In this document: piece after piece, positions 34,938 through 43,306 of the stretch | Position numbering within the stretch: the first letter of the stretch is position 1 | How the letters are laid out: each line of letters opens with the position of its first letter | Assembly (NCBI GenBank): GCA_023100825.1 | Contig: CP095846.1 | Location: forward strand, 3,472,001 to 3,536,000 | DNA: 64,000 nt | Direction: 5' to 3' | From: Nocardioidaceae bacterium SCSIO 66511 | GTDB lineage: Bacteria; Actinomycetota; Actinomycetes; Propionibacteriales; Nocardioidaceae | Notes under the pieces: model-generated | Database searches by the model: none | The model's input: the letters and a program-made list of their open reading frames with translations, nothing else | Told to the model about the DNA's origin: nothing | Position numbers and translations under genes: made by a program

Positions 34938-36310
34938 GGTGCTTGTTTCACCTCGGTGGTGTCGGTGGTCTGCGCGCGGCCCTTGACCAGGTGGTAGAGG
35001 ACGATCGTCAGGATCGTGCCGAGTGCGATGCCGCCCAGCTCGAAGTCGTCGGTGATCTCAAGTGTGACACCGCCGATGCCGGCAATCAGGCCCACCGCGA
35101 GCGGCACCATATTGGCCGGATCTCCGAAGTCGACGTTGTTGTCGACCCAGATCTTCGCGCCGATGAGACCGATCATGCCGTAGAGCACAACCGTGATACC
35201 GCCGAGGACGCCGCCGGGGATCGCGTTGATGACGACGCCGAACTTCGGACAAAGCCCGAGGATGATCGCGCAGATCGCGGCGACGAAGTACGCGGCGGTC
35301 GAGTAGATGCGGGTGGCCGACATGACACCGATGTTCTCGGCGTACGTGGTTGTCGGCGAGGCACCGAACGCACTCGCGAACGCGGTGGCGACACCGTCGG
35401 CGCCGAGCGCGCGGCCCATGTACGGGTCGAGGTCTTCGTCGGTCATCTCGGCGACGGCCCGGACGTGGCCGGTGTTCTCGGCGATCAGCGCGATGACGCC
35501 GGGGATGACGAGCAGGATGAACGTCAGCGAGAAGCTCGGCGAGTGGACGGCCGACACTCCGTCGGCGAGATCGCCGCTCGGCAGACCGAACCATTTGGCA
35601 TCGCCGAGACCGTCGAGGTTGATCCGATCGTGAGCGACGGCGTCCGGTGCGGTCGCGGGTGTTACCGAGGTGATCTGCCCGAACATCACATCGGACAGCC
35701 ACGAGATCGCGTACCCGAAGACGAGCGCGAGGAAGACGGCGATGCGGGCCCAGAAGCCGGGCAGCAGGACGGCGGCGCACACCAGGAAGACCGCGGTGAG
35801 CAGGCCGATCCATTGGTCCTGCGGCCAGTACGTCTGCGCGACGACCGGCGCGAGGTTGAACCCGATCAGCATCACGACGCCACCGGTCACGGCGGGAGGA
35901 AGCACCTTCTTGAGCAGGTTCGCACCGGCGAAGTGCACGAGTACGCCGACCGCTGCTAGGACCAGGCCGGCGACCAGGATGGCACCGGTCACGTCGGACG
36001 AGTCACCGCCCTGGGCACGGATCGCGGTGACGCCGGCGACGAACGAGGCGCTCGTACCGAGGTAGCTCGGCACCCGCCCGTTGACGATGACGAGGAACAG
36101 GATCGTACAGAGACCCGAGAACAGAATCGCGAGGTTCGGGTCGAGCCCCATCACGATCGGGAAGACGAACGTCGCGCCGAACATCGCCACGACGTGCTGG
36201 GCGCCGAGGCCGATCGTACGCGGCCAACTCAGTCGCTCCTGGGGCCCGACTGCCTTACCAGGCGGCGGCGTCTTGCCGCCGTAGACGACTTTCCAGCTGA
36301 ACATCGACAT
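34934..36310 (-). CDS. NCS2 nucleobase permease, uracil (UraA/RutG) type
   Basis: The 458-residue transporter has about 14 hydrophobic segments and the NCS2 fold. Early motifs are GAQHVVAMFGATFVFP and GRVPSYLGTSASFV. Substrate residues fit UraA: Glu278 and His282 in AENTGHV (E-x3-H, as Glu241/His245 in UraA) and Glu325 in PTTTYAENIGVM. Uracil permeases carry glutamate there, whereas xanthine/urate members carry glutamine (QNNG). ATG 36310 is preferred because AGGAGA lies just before it. It leads a six-gene operon of permease, FAD, Fe-S and Mo subunits, CoxG and amidase in which every junction overlaps. Confidence 0.9.
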   Translation of the reverse strand: MSMFSWKVVYGGKTPPPGKAVGPQERLSWPRTIGLGAQHVVAMFGATFVFPIVMGLDPNLAILFSGLCTILFLVIVNGRVPSYLGTSASFVAGVTAIRAQGGDSSDVTGAILVAGLVLAAVGVLVHFAGANLLKKVLPPAVTGGVVMLIGFNLAPVVAQTYWPQDQWIGLLTAVFLVCAAVLLPGFWARIAVFLALVFGYAISWLSDVMFGQITSVTPATAPDAVAHDRINLDGLGDAKWFGLPSGDLADGVSAVHSPSFSLTFILLVIPGVIALIAENTGHVRAVAEMTDEDLDPYMGRALGADGVATAFASAFGASPTTTYAENIGVMSATRIYSTAAYFVAAICAIILGLCPKFGVVINAIPGGVLGGITVVLYGMIGLIGAKIWVDNNVDFGDPANMVPLAVGLIAGIGGVTLEITDDFELGGIALGTILTIVLYHLVKGRAQTTDTTEVKQAP

Positions 36311-36607
36311 CTTTTGTCTCCTCATGGGTGCTCACAGGCCCCGTTGGGCCGACCTTAGTGTGGCGCGTCACAGGCCAGCACGGGCGACAATTGCCAAACG
36401 GGCCGAGAACCGCATGGCATACGTTGTTCGACGATTCGTCTGCGCGATCGGTGGATCCGGACTAGTGCGCCGTACGAAGCAGGCCGGAAACCAAATCGAT
36501 ACCTGCGGCGTACAACGTCTCAGCGCACTCACACGTCGTTAGGTCGTATCGGTTCGCAGCTGAACCGACCCGCACACAGAAGACAGCTCCGGAGGTTCGG
36601 GGAGACC

Positions 36608-37321
36608 GTGAAGACCAAGTTCGCAACCTTTGCTGCACCGACCACGGCAACGCTCGCTCTCATCGGCGCCTTCCTCGCCGTTCCGGGCGGCGCCTCGGGT
36701 GCCCCGACGGGCAAGGCGCCGTGCGCCGGTGTCAAGAACTGCCATCGCGTGGTGACGATCGACGTCGACGGCGACCGCCGCGCCGACCGGGTCAGCTGGC
36801 GCCAGATCAGCGATAAGCAGGTACAGATCCGCGTACGCACGGCCAAGGGCCGCTTCCTTCAGCGCAAGGTGAACGTCCGCAACTGGTGGAAGGGCGGCAA
36901 GTGGGGCGGCGCCGCATGGATCGACGGGCGTCCGGGCGCAGAACTGCTCATCGGCTCGCAGATGGGTGCGCACACGCCGTTCTACACAATGCTCACCGTC
37001 CGCAAGGGTCGCCTCGTCGTCGAGAAATGTCCCGCGTTCGGCCCGTACGGTTCGATCCGCTGGGGCGTCGACTCGTCGCTGATGTCCTATGCCGGATGGC
37101 GTCGCAACGTCAGCCCGAACGGCGTGATCACGATGACGCAACGCATCGCCACGCGTAACGGCGACGGAGTCGCATTCAAGGGCTACAACGTCCGGTACGC
37201 CTGGTCTCACGGCCGCTGGACGAAGATCAAGCGCATCCCGCGCTGGTACAAGAACACCCGCCAGGCACGTAAGGTCGGCGGCTGGCACGTCTGGCATCTG
37301 AAGCGTTTCCCGGGGATCTGA
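36608..37321 (+). CDS. Secreted hypothetical protein with one FG-GAP/VCBS-like motif
   Basis: The 237-residue protein has a Sec signal peptide (residues 1-32, cleavage probably after ASGA). A VVTIDVDGDRRADRVSW stretch near residues 48-66 is a calcium-binding DxDGDxxxD loop of the FG-GAP/VCBS type. The rest is basic and aromatic (WWKGGKWGGAAW, RWYKNTRQARKVGGWHVWH) and predicts beta strands. Only one repeat is present, so it is not a full propeller. It starts at GTG 36608 after GGGGAGA. No partner gene is evident; repeat copy B begins just beyond its stop. Confidence 0.7.
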   Translation: MKTKFATFAAPTTATLALIGAFLAVPGGASGAPTGKAPCAGVKNCHRVVTIDVDGDRRADRVSWRQISDKQVQIRVRTAKGRFLQRKVNVRNWWKGGKWGGAAWIDGRPGAELLIGSQMGAHTPFYTMLTVRKGRLVVEKCPAFGPYGSIRWGVDSSLMSYAGWRRNVSPNGVITMTQRIATRNGDGVAFKGYNVRYAWSHGRWTKIKRIPRWYKNTRQARKVGGWHVWHLKRFPGI

Positions 37322-37343
37322 GCCCTACCCGCTTCGTGCGGTA

Positions 37344-37813
37344 CGACTTGCCTGCCCAACTCGGGTTCGCTGTCGGCTTTTGCGCCTCCGTTCGGCGACA
37401 TCCCGCCTGCCCGGTTCCGGCTCGCTGCCGGCTCTCCCGCTTACTTCGGCCGGGGAAAGACGCGGCGACGCGGGAGCCGCAACTACGGGGTTCGGTTCGC
37501 CGCCGGCTCTCCCGATCCAGTCGGCTTTGCGGCGTCGGTCGATGGTCGTTCACCAAGTAAACATGGTGAAACTCCACTTGGCATGGCAGGTACGCCGTGC
37601 AAAGTGACAGGTTGCCATGCTCGTTGGTACGCCCGTGGCCATCGCTACGAAGGTGACACCAAGGACCGAACGTTACCCCGATCCCATACCAAGGTGATGG
37701 GAAAGCCGCCAAGAAACCCGGCCGAAGCGGCGGCTCCGCGCGTCGCCGCGTCTTTTCAGGACCGAAGGAGCGGGAAAGCCGGCGTCGGACCGGAATCGGC
37801 AGGCGGGTAGTCG
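37344..37813. repeat. Long non-coding inverted-repeat element, copy B
   Basis: This fills the 523-bp gap between two convergent genes. The left arm (37344-37545) has two units of about 52 bp starting at 37344 and 37396, then a block with GACGCGGCGACGCGGGAGCC. The right arm (37700-37813) is the reverse complement and ends CGGGTAGTCG at 37804-37813. The centre keeps CACCAAGTAAACATGGTGAA (37551-37570) and the hairpin at 37575-37606. The long palindrome of copies A and C is absent; GACACCAAGGACCGAACG near 37653 replaces that section. Confidence 0.85.
37575..37606. repeat. Conserved hairpin in the centre of repeat copy B
   Basis: CACTTGGCATGGC (37575-37587) pairs with GCCGTGCAAAGTG (37594-37606) with one mismatch and one G-U-type pair. 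It is the counterpart of the perfect hairpin at 2144-2171 in copy A. Stem position is kept while bases vary. Confidence 0.7.
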
Positions 37814-37844
37814 AACGGAGATCACCAAAGCCGCGGATCCGAGC

Positions 37845-39563
37845 TCAGCCGCGTACCTCGAGCACCTGCAGCGCAACGGCGATGTTCAGCCGCAGATGCG
37901 GATCGGTGCTGAACGGCCCGAGGATGCGTTCGAGCTTGCTGATCCGGTAGCGCATCGTGTTGTAGTGGAAGAATTGCAGCCGGGCGGCCTCGGCGACGTT
38001 GAGATTGGTGTCCAGCAGGATCTGCAGGGTCGTACGAAGGTCGCGCGCGTCGTCGGTGTCGGCGGCGAGTTCGCCGAGCACCTCTCCGGCAAAGGCCCCC
38101 AGCTCATGGTCGTCGGGGATGAGCGCGATGAGCCGGTGGATGCCGAGCTGGTCGAAATGCGTCGTCGAGCCGCCGCCGTTCATCCGGCGCCCCACCTCGG
38201 TGGCCCGTCGTGCCTGCGCGTATCCGTCCTGGAGCCGGTCGATCGAGCGGACCACCCGGCTCACGCCGACCGAGAACGGTCGTCGCCCGCCGCCCTTGTC
38301 CCCGGCCACCTCGGTGACCAGGCGACTCAGTGCCGAGCGGGCGTCGGCGTACGCCCGCTCGGGATCGTCGGCGTACTCCGGCACCGGCAGCAACGTGACC
38401 ACCTCGGCCGAGAACTCGACGGTCGGCACCGTCTTGTCGTACGTCTCGGTGACCTGGCGCCATGCCGCGAAGAAGCGTTCCTGCCATGACCGACGCACCC
38501 TGCTCGACACGGGCTCGTCCGCACCGGGCGGGTCCAGCTCGGCGGAGACGACGAGCATCGGTCGGTCGAGCTTCCAGCCGAGCGCGGCGGCGTGCTCGAC
38601 GACGTACTCGGGATCGCCCGCGCGACCGACGAAGACGTCGCGCAGGAAGTCGCCGCGGTACTTACTCTCGACCGCAGTCACGGCTTGCTGCCGCGTGATC
38701 AGGAGAGCAGCGACGGTCGCGGCACGCTCGAGCGCGTACACGTCGTCCGCGGTCGGTTCGCGGTCAGGGGTGAAACACACCATCCGGGCGAGGTCGCTGC
38801 CGCCCGCGACGACGGGTTGGAGTCGTACCTGTCCGTCGCCGACCGGGAGCGGACGCCGGCTCGCGCGTTCGACCCGGAACCGGCCGGTCGGATCGAACAG
38901 GTCGGCAGCCGCCAACGCCTCGCGCATCTCGTCGGGCATCGCCGCCGCCCGCTCGCGCCCATCGGTCGAGCAGAACAGCACGCCGACGGCGAGGACGCGC
39001 GCTACCTCGGCGGCGATCTGCTCGAGATCGCCGCCTTCGAGGACGAGATGGGTCAGGGCCGTGTGCAGCGCGTCGATCCGCTCGAGCACACCGGTCTGCA
39101 CTTCGTTCAGCCGAGCGTGGACCTGCTGGAGAAGATCGTCGTAGGCGAGATCTGCCGGCAGGCTCAACAGCGGCAACCCGACCTCCTCGGCAGCTGCGAC
39201 GGCCTCCGGCGGCACTGCGTCGAGGTAGCGGCCGAGCTTCACGCCGAGCGCAGCGACGTCACGCGCTCGCAGATCGCGGACGAGGCGTACGAAAGCCTCC
39301 GAACGCGCCTGCTCGTCGGGCACGGACGAAACGATCGAGAACGCCGTCGTCACCAACAGCTCATGGGGTTTGACCCAATCGACGACATCGGGAACCTCCA
39401 TCACGTTGACCCGGGTGACGGACCGACCGAGCCCCGAGCTGCCCGCGAGAACCGTCGTACCCGCAAGGCATTCAACGTCGAGCACGTCGCTGAGCGGCAC
39501 CCCGTACGTCGCGGTTATCAACTGTTGCACCTCCAGCCCTACCGTATTGGCAAGACTCACCAT
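37845..39563 (-). CDS. PucR-family transcriptional regulator
   Basis: The 572-residue regulator has an N-terminal PucR sensor domain (LSDVLDVECLAGTTVLAGSS, KPHELLVTTAFSI), a GGDEF-like central part, and a C-terminal PucR helix-turn-helix (TLQILLDTNLNVAEAARLQF, then HYNTMRYRISKLERILG). PucR proteins control purine, allantoin or pyrimidine use. ATG 39563 lacks a clear ribosome site; a GTG about 19 codons further in is the alternative. It is divergent from the DUF2877-FdrA-DUF1116 operon with 57 nt between the starts, so it most likely controls that operon and possibly the permease/hydroxylase operon. Confidence 0.88.
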   Translation of the reverse strand: MVSLANTVGLEVQQLITATYGVPLSDVLDVECLAGTTVLAGSSGLGRSVTRVNVMEVPDVVDWVKPHELLVTTAFSIVSSVPDEQARSEAFVRLVRDLRARDVAALGVKLGRYLDAVPPEAVAAAEEVGLPLLSLPADLAYDDLLQQVHARLNEVQTGVLERIDALHTALTHLVLEGGDLEQIAAEVARVLAVGVLFCSTDGRERAAAMPDEMREALAAADLFDPTGRFRVERASRRPLPVGDGQVRLQPVVAGGSDLARMVCFTPDREPTADDVYALERAATVAALLITRQQAVTAVESKYRGDFLRDVFVGRAGDPEYVVEHAAALGWKLDRPMLVVSAELDPPGADEPVSSRVRRSWQERFFAAWRQVTETYDKTVPTVEFSAEVVTLLPVPEYADDPERAYADARSALSRLVTEVAGDKGGGRRPFSVGVSRVVRSIDRLQDGYAQARRATEVGRRMNGGGSTTHFDQLGIHRLIALIPDDHELGAFAGEVLGELAADTDDARDLRTTLQILLDTNLNVAEAARLQFFHYNTMRYRISKLERILGPFSTDPHLRLNIAVALQVLEVRG

Positions 39564-39620
39564 CGGCAGACAGTACCCGACGCGATTAGTGTCCTGAGCC
39601 ACAGGCTCTGGAGGCACATC

Positions 39621-40433
39621 GTGACGCGAACCGAGGTCGCAGCCGCGGCACCCACATGGGTACGCGAGCGATTGGAGGGCCAGCGACGCGAGGTCACCGT
39701 CGCACATGCCGGCGCGGATGCGATCTATGTCGACGACGCCGGCCGCTGTCTCGGCCTGCTGAGCAGATCGGCAGTCTCGGTGCCGTGTGGCCTGCAGACG
39801 ACCATGCGCGAGCTGCCGATCGTCCCTGACCGGGCATACCTCGGCGACGGCCGGATGGAGCTCAACGGCACGACGGTCCGCGTCGGTCGCCTCGTCGACG
39901 CCACCGTGCCCCGGCTCAACATCTGCTCCACGACCGCTCAGGCGTTGGCGACCGCATCGGCCGGACGCCTCGACCCCGTACGCGCCGAGCTTCCCGCGTC
40001 TGCGCTACGGGAGCTGCGTGACGCCGAGCCTTCCTGTGTTCCGACGCTGCTCGGCCGCGGCAGCGGTCTCACGCCGGTCGGCGACGACGTCCTCTGCGGC
40101 TGGGTCGCCACCCAGCACAGCATCTCCGCTCCGTCGGTGCCGATGCTCCGCGCCATCGAGGCGAACGCCGCGGCCTCGACGACCATGCTGTCCGCGACCC
40201 TGCTGTCGCGCGCCTGCGCGGGCGACGTCATCCCGGAGTTCCGCCGGCTGCTGCTCGCGCTGCGTTCACCGACGTCGTCGACCGCGGCGATCTGCGAGGC
40301 CGCCGACGCCCTGCTCGCCGTTGGCCACACGTCCGGCGCCGGTCTGCTCCTCGGCTGTTCGCTGGCCCTCGGCGACGATCCCCGACCCGATGTACCCGCA
40401 CCCTCGTATTCCCACGACAGGAGAGGTCGATGA
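39621..40433 (+). CDS. DUF2877 protein, AllH/YlbF-like carbamoyltransferase subunit
   Basis: The 270-residue protein has the DUF2877 core: GRGSGLTPVGDDVLCGWVAT, STTMLSATLLSRACAGDVIP and GHTSGAGLLLGCSL. GTG 39621 lies 8 nt after GGAGG. In E. coli the DUF2877 protein YlbF (AllH) works with FdrA (AllF) and YlbE (AllG) as oxamate carbamoyltransferase, which converts oxalurate and phosphate to oxamate and carbamoyl phosphate. Here the three genes are joined by ATGA overlaps, so they very likely form the same kind of complex. N-terminal sequence divergence from the E. coli protein leaves the substrate open. Confidence 0.85.
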   Translation: MTRTEVAAAAPTWVRERLEGQRREVTVAHAGADAIYVDDAGRCLGLLSRSAVSVPCGLQTTMRELPIVPDRAYLGDGRMELNGTTVRVGRLVDATVPRLNICSTTAQALATASAGRLDPVRAELPASALRELRDAEPSCVPTLLGRGSGLTPVGDDVLCGWVATQHSISAPSVPMLRAIEANAAASTTMLSATLLSRACAGDVIPEFRRLLLALRSPTSSTAAICEAADALLAVGHTSGAGLLLGCSLALGDDPRPDVPAPSYSHDRRGR

Positions 40434-41911
40434 CCAGTCCCCCATCCGATGACTCAGTGCATGTGGAGATCCGCCCGGGAGCGTACGCCGACTCCGTCAC
40501 CTTGCTGCAGGTGAGCAAGGACGTCGCGGCGACGCCGGGCGTCTCCGCCGCACAGGTCGCGATGGCGACGCCGCTCAACCTCGACCTGCTCTCGACGATG
40601 GGCTTCCAGATCGGCGAGACGACGCCGAACGACATGGTCGTCGCACTGCGGGTCGAGTCGCCCGACGCGGTCGACTCCGCGGTCGCCGCAGTCGACGCTG
40701 CGCTCGCGGCAGCCTCTCGCGGGCGTTCCGACAGCTCCTCCGATGCCGAGATCGCGCCGCGTACGACCGCATCGGCTCTCGGCCGTTCCGATGCCTCGCT
40801 CGCGCTGGTCTCCGTACCCGGCGCATCCGCGACGATCGAGGCGATGGACGCCCTCGACACCGGACGCGACGTGATGGTCTTCAGCGACAACGTTCCGGTC
40901 GCCGAGGAGGTGGCGCTGAAGAAGATCGCAGCCGAGCGCGGCCTGCTCGTGATGGGTCCGGACTGCGGTACGGCGATGGTCGACGGCATCGGCCTCGGGT
41001 TCGCGAACGCCGTCTCCCCCGGCCCGGTCGGCATCGTCGCCGCATCGGGCACCGGATGCCAGCAGCTGATGTGCCTGCTCGACGCGGCCGGCGTGGGTGT
41101 CGCCGCCGCGCTCGGCGTCGGCGGCCGTGACCTCGGTTCCGAGGTGGGTGGCCTCGCGACGCGCCAGGCACTGCGCCGCCTCGACGCCGATCCGTCGGTC
41201 GAGCTGATCGTGATCGTTTCCAAGCCGCCGGCTGACGAGGTGGCGGCATCCGTGCGGGAGTTCGCAGGAACGCTCGACACGCCCGTGCAGTTCGCCCTGC
41301 TCGGCGCGGGTCAGCCGGATCTGACGAGCGCCGCCGAGTCCGTCCTCGCGGCACTCGAGCGCCCGGTGCCCGCATGGCCGCACTGGGGCACCTCCGAGCC
41401 GGGCCGCGCAACCGGCTACCTGCGCGGCCTGTTCGTCGGGGGCACGATGTGCGACGAGGCAATGCTGCTCGCCGCCGAGACGCTCGGGCCGATCCGCAGC
41501 AACATCCCGCTCGATCCCGCGTACGCGCTCGACGCGTCGATGACCGCGGACGCACATCTGATGATCGACTTCGGCGACGACTCGCTGACCGCCGGACGAG
41601 CCCATCCGATGATCGACCCGACACTGCGCCTGGAGTACCTCGCCCGTACTGCAGACGATCCGCAGACGGGTGTCATCCTGCTCGACGTCGTACTCGGCCA
41701 CGGCGCAGAATCCGACCCGGCGGCCGCGCTGGCTCCCGCCATCGGCGGCATTGACGGCGTACCCGTCGTGGTCGCGTGCGTCGGCACCGAAGCCGACCCG
41801 CAGGTCCTCAGTCGGCAGACGCAGGCGCTCGCCGAGGCCGGTGCCGAAGTCTTCACGTCCAACGCCCAGGCGGTACGCCGGGCAGTCGCACTCACCGGAG
41901 GCGCTCGATGA
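40430..41911 (+). CDS. fdrA: FdrA-like acyl-CoA synthetase-fold protein, AllF-like carbamoyltransferase subunit
   Basis: The 493-residue protein has the succinyl-CoA synthetase-like fold of FdrA: a CoA-binding-like half (VFSDNVPVAEEVALKKIA, MGPDCGTAMVDGIGLGFANA) and a ligase half (GIVAASGTGCQQLMCL, GVGGRDLGSEVGGLATRQAL). A conserved C-terminal block is TGVILLDVVLGHGAESDPA. FdrA homologues have been shown in E. coli to be part of a transcarbamoylase, not a true acyl-CoA ligase. It is coupled by ATGA to both neighbours. Together with the carbamate kinase gene at 12.4-13.3 kb it would conserve energy from a ureido acid. Confidence 0.88.
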   Translation: MTSPPSDDSVHVEIRPGAYADSVTLLQVSKDVAATPGVSAAQVAMATPLNLDLLSTMGFQIGETTPNDMVVALRVESPDAVDSAVAAVDAALAAASRGRSDSSSDAEIAPRTTASALGRSDASLALVSVPGASATIEAMDALDTGRDVMVFSDNVPVAEEVALKKIAAERGLLVMGPDCGTAMVDGIGLGFANAVSPGPVGIVAASGTGCQQLMCLLDAAGVGVAAALGVGGRDLGSEVGGLATRQALRRLDADPSVELIVIVSKPPADEVAASVREFAGTLDTPVQFALLGAGQPDLTSAAESVLAALERPVPAWPHWGTSEPGRATGYLRGLFVGGTMCDEAMLLAAETLGPIRSNIPLDPAYALDASMTADAHLMIDFGDDSLTAGRAHPMIDPTLRLEYLARTADDPQTGVILLDVVLGHGAESDPAAALAPAIGGIDGVPVVVACVGTEADPQVLSRQTQALAEAGAEVFTSNAQAVRRAVALTGGAR

Positions 41912-43287
41912 CCGAGACCATCACCGCGGCAGGCGCAGGCCTGTTCGCCGACGCCCTCGACGCACAGGCGGTCGAGGTGACCCGAGTCGACTGGCAGCCG
42001 CCGATGGCCGGCACCGAGGCCGATCTCGCGACCGTCGCCACCGACCCTCGGCGCCGCGACGCCAACGCCAAGGCCGTACGCGCGATGCTCGACGTACAAG
42101 CCATGCTCGTCGACGTTGCACCGGCCTCGGAGGTACTCGGCCTCGAACGTGGCGAGTTCCTGCACGCCGGCCCTCCGCTGGACTGGGATCGCGCGTCGGG
42201 ACCGATGCGCGGTGCCCTGATGGGTGCCGCCGCGCTCGAGGGTCTCGTCGACGACCCCGAGGACGCCGCACCGTTGTTCGCCTCGGGCAAGACGGTCTCG
42301 CTGTCGCCTTGTCACCACCGCTCCGCCGTCGGACCGATGGCCGGGGTCGTCTCACCGTCGATGTGGATGTTCGTACTCGAGGATCCCAACACCGGCCGGC
42401 GTACGTACTGCTCGCTGAACGAGGGCCTCGGCAAGGTGCTGCGCTACGGCGCGTACTCGTCCGAGGTGCTCGACCGGCTGCGTTGGATGTCGGCGGTGCT
42501 CGGTCCGCTGCTCGCATCCGCCGTACGCGCGGGCGATCCCGTCGACGTCACCGGCATCCTCACCCAGATGCTGCAGATGGGCGACGAGGCGCACAACCGT
42601 AACCGCGCCGGCACCCTGATGCTGATGCGCGATCTGGCGCCGGCGATGGTCGAGTCGAACTCCTCGTCGGATGAGATCGCCCAGGCTCTGCGGTTCATCG
42701 GCGGCAACGACCACTTCTTCCTCAACCTCGCGATGCCGGCGTGCAAGCTCGCGCTCGACGCCGCGCGCGGTATCGACGGTTCGACGATGGTGGTCGCGAT
42801 GGCCCGTAACGGCACCGACTTCGGTATCCAGACCGCCGGCACGGGCGACGAGTGGTTCACCGGTCCGGCGCAGGTCGCAGACGGGCTCTATCTCGGCGAC
42901 TACGGTCCAGACGATGCCAACCCTGACATCGGCGACTCGGCGATCACCGAGACGGCCGGCATCGGCGGGTTCTCGATGGCGACGGCGCCGGCGATCGTGC
43001 GATTCGTCGGCGGCAGCGTCCCGGATGCGCTCGCCACCACGCGACGGATGGGCGAGATCACGCTCACCGAGAACCCCCGGTGGACGATCCCCGTGCTCGA
43101 CTTCCGCGGCGCGCCGACCGGTATCGACGTGACCGGTGTCTGCCGGACGGGGATCCTCCCGCAGATCAACACCGGTATGGCCGGTCGAGTCGCCGGTGTC
43201 GGCCAGGTCGGCGCCGGACTCGTCAACCCGCCCGCGGAGATCTTCCCCGCCGCGCTGTCGGCGCTCGCCGCTCGCGTACCTGCCTGA
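41908..43287 (+). CDS. DUF1116 protein, AllG/YlbE-like carbamoyltransferase subunit
   Basis: The 459-residue protein shows the DUF1116 landmarks: RGEFLHAGPPLDWDRASGPM, the SLSPCHHRSAVGPMAGVVSP block, QMLQMGDEAHNRNRAGTLM, RFIGGNDHFFLNLAMPACK and MARNGTDFGIQTAGTGDEWF. In E. coli YlbE (AllG) is one of three subunits of oxamate carbamoyltransferase. The conserved histidines and asparagines in these blocks are probable substrate or phosphate contacts, though the mechanism is not something I can read here. It is the last gene of the operon and faces metX, 20 nt away. Confidence 0.88.
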   Translation: MTETITAAGAGLFADALDAQAVEVTRVDWQPPMAGTEADLATVATDPRRRDANAKAVRAMLDVQAMLVDVAPASEVLGLERGEFLHAGPPLDWDRASGPMRGALMGAAALEGLVDDPEDAAPLFASGKTVSLSPCHHRSAVGPMAGVVSPSMWMFVLEDPNTGRRTYCSLNEGLGKVLRYGAYSSEVLDRLRWMSAVLGPLLASAVRAGDPVDVTGILTQMLQMGDEAHNRNRAGTLMLMRDLAPAMVESNSSSDEIAQALRFIGGNDHFFLNLAMPACKLALDAARGIDGSTMVVAMARNGTDFGIQTAGTGDEWFTGPAQVADGLYLGDYGPDDANPDIGDSAITETAGIGGFSMATAPAIVRFVGGSVPDALATTRRMGEITLTENPRWTIPVLDFRGAPTGIDVTGVCRTGILPQINTGMAGRVAGVGQVGAGLVNPPAEIFPAALSALAARVPA

Positions 43288-43306
43288 TCGGGCGGTCGCC
43301 GCCTCC

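Noticed and set aside
39621-43287. Allantoin degradation operon of the E. coli type
   Set aside because: The FdrA/DUF1116/DUF2877 set is the same, but no allantoinase, allantoate amidohydrolase or ureidoglycolate genes occur in the window. Barbiturase context is a better fit.
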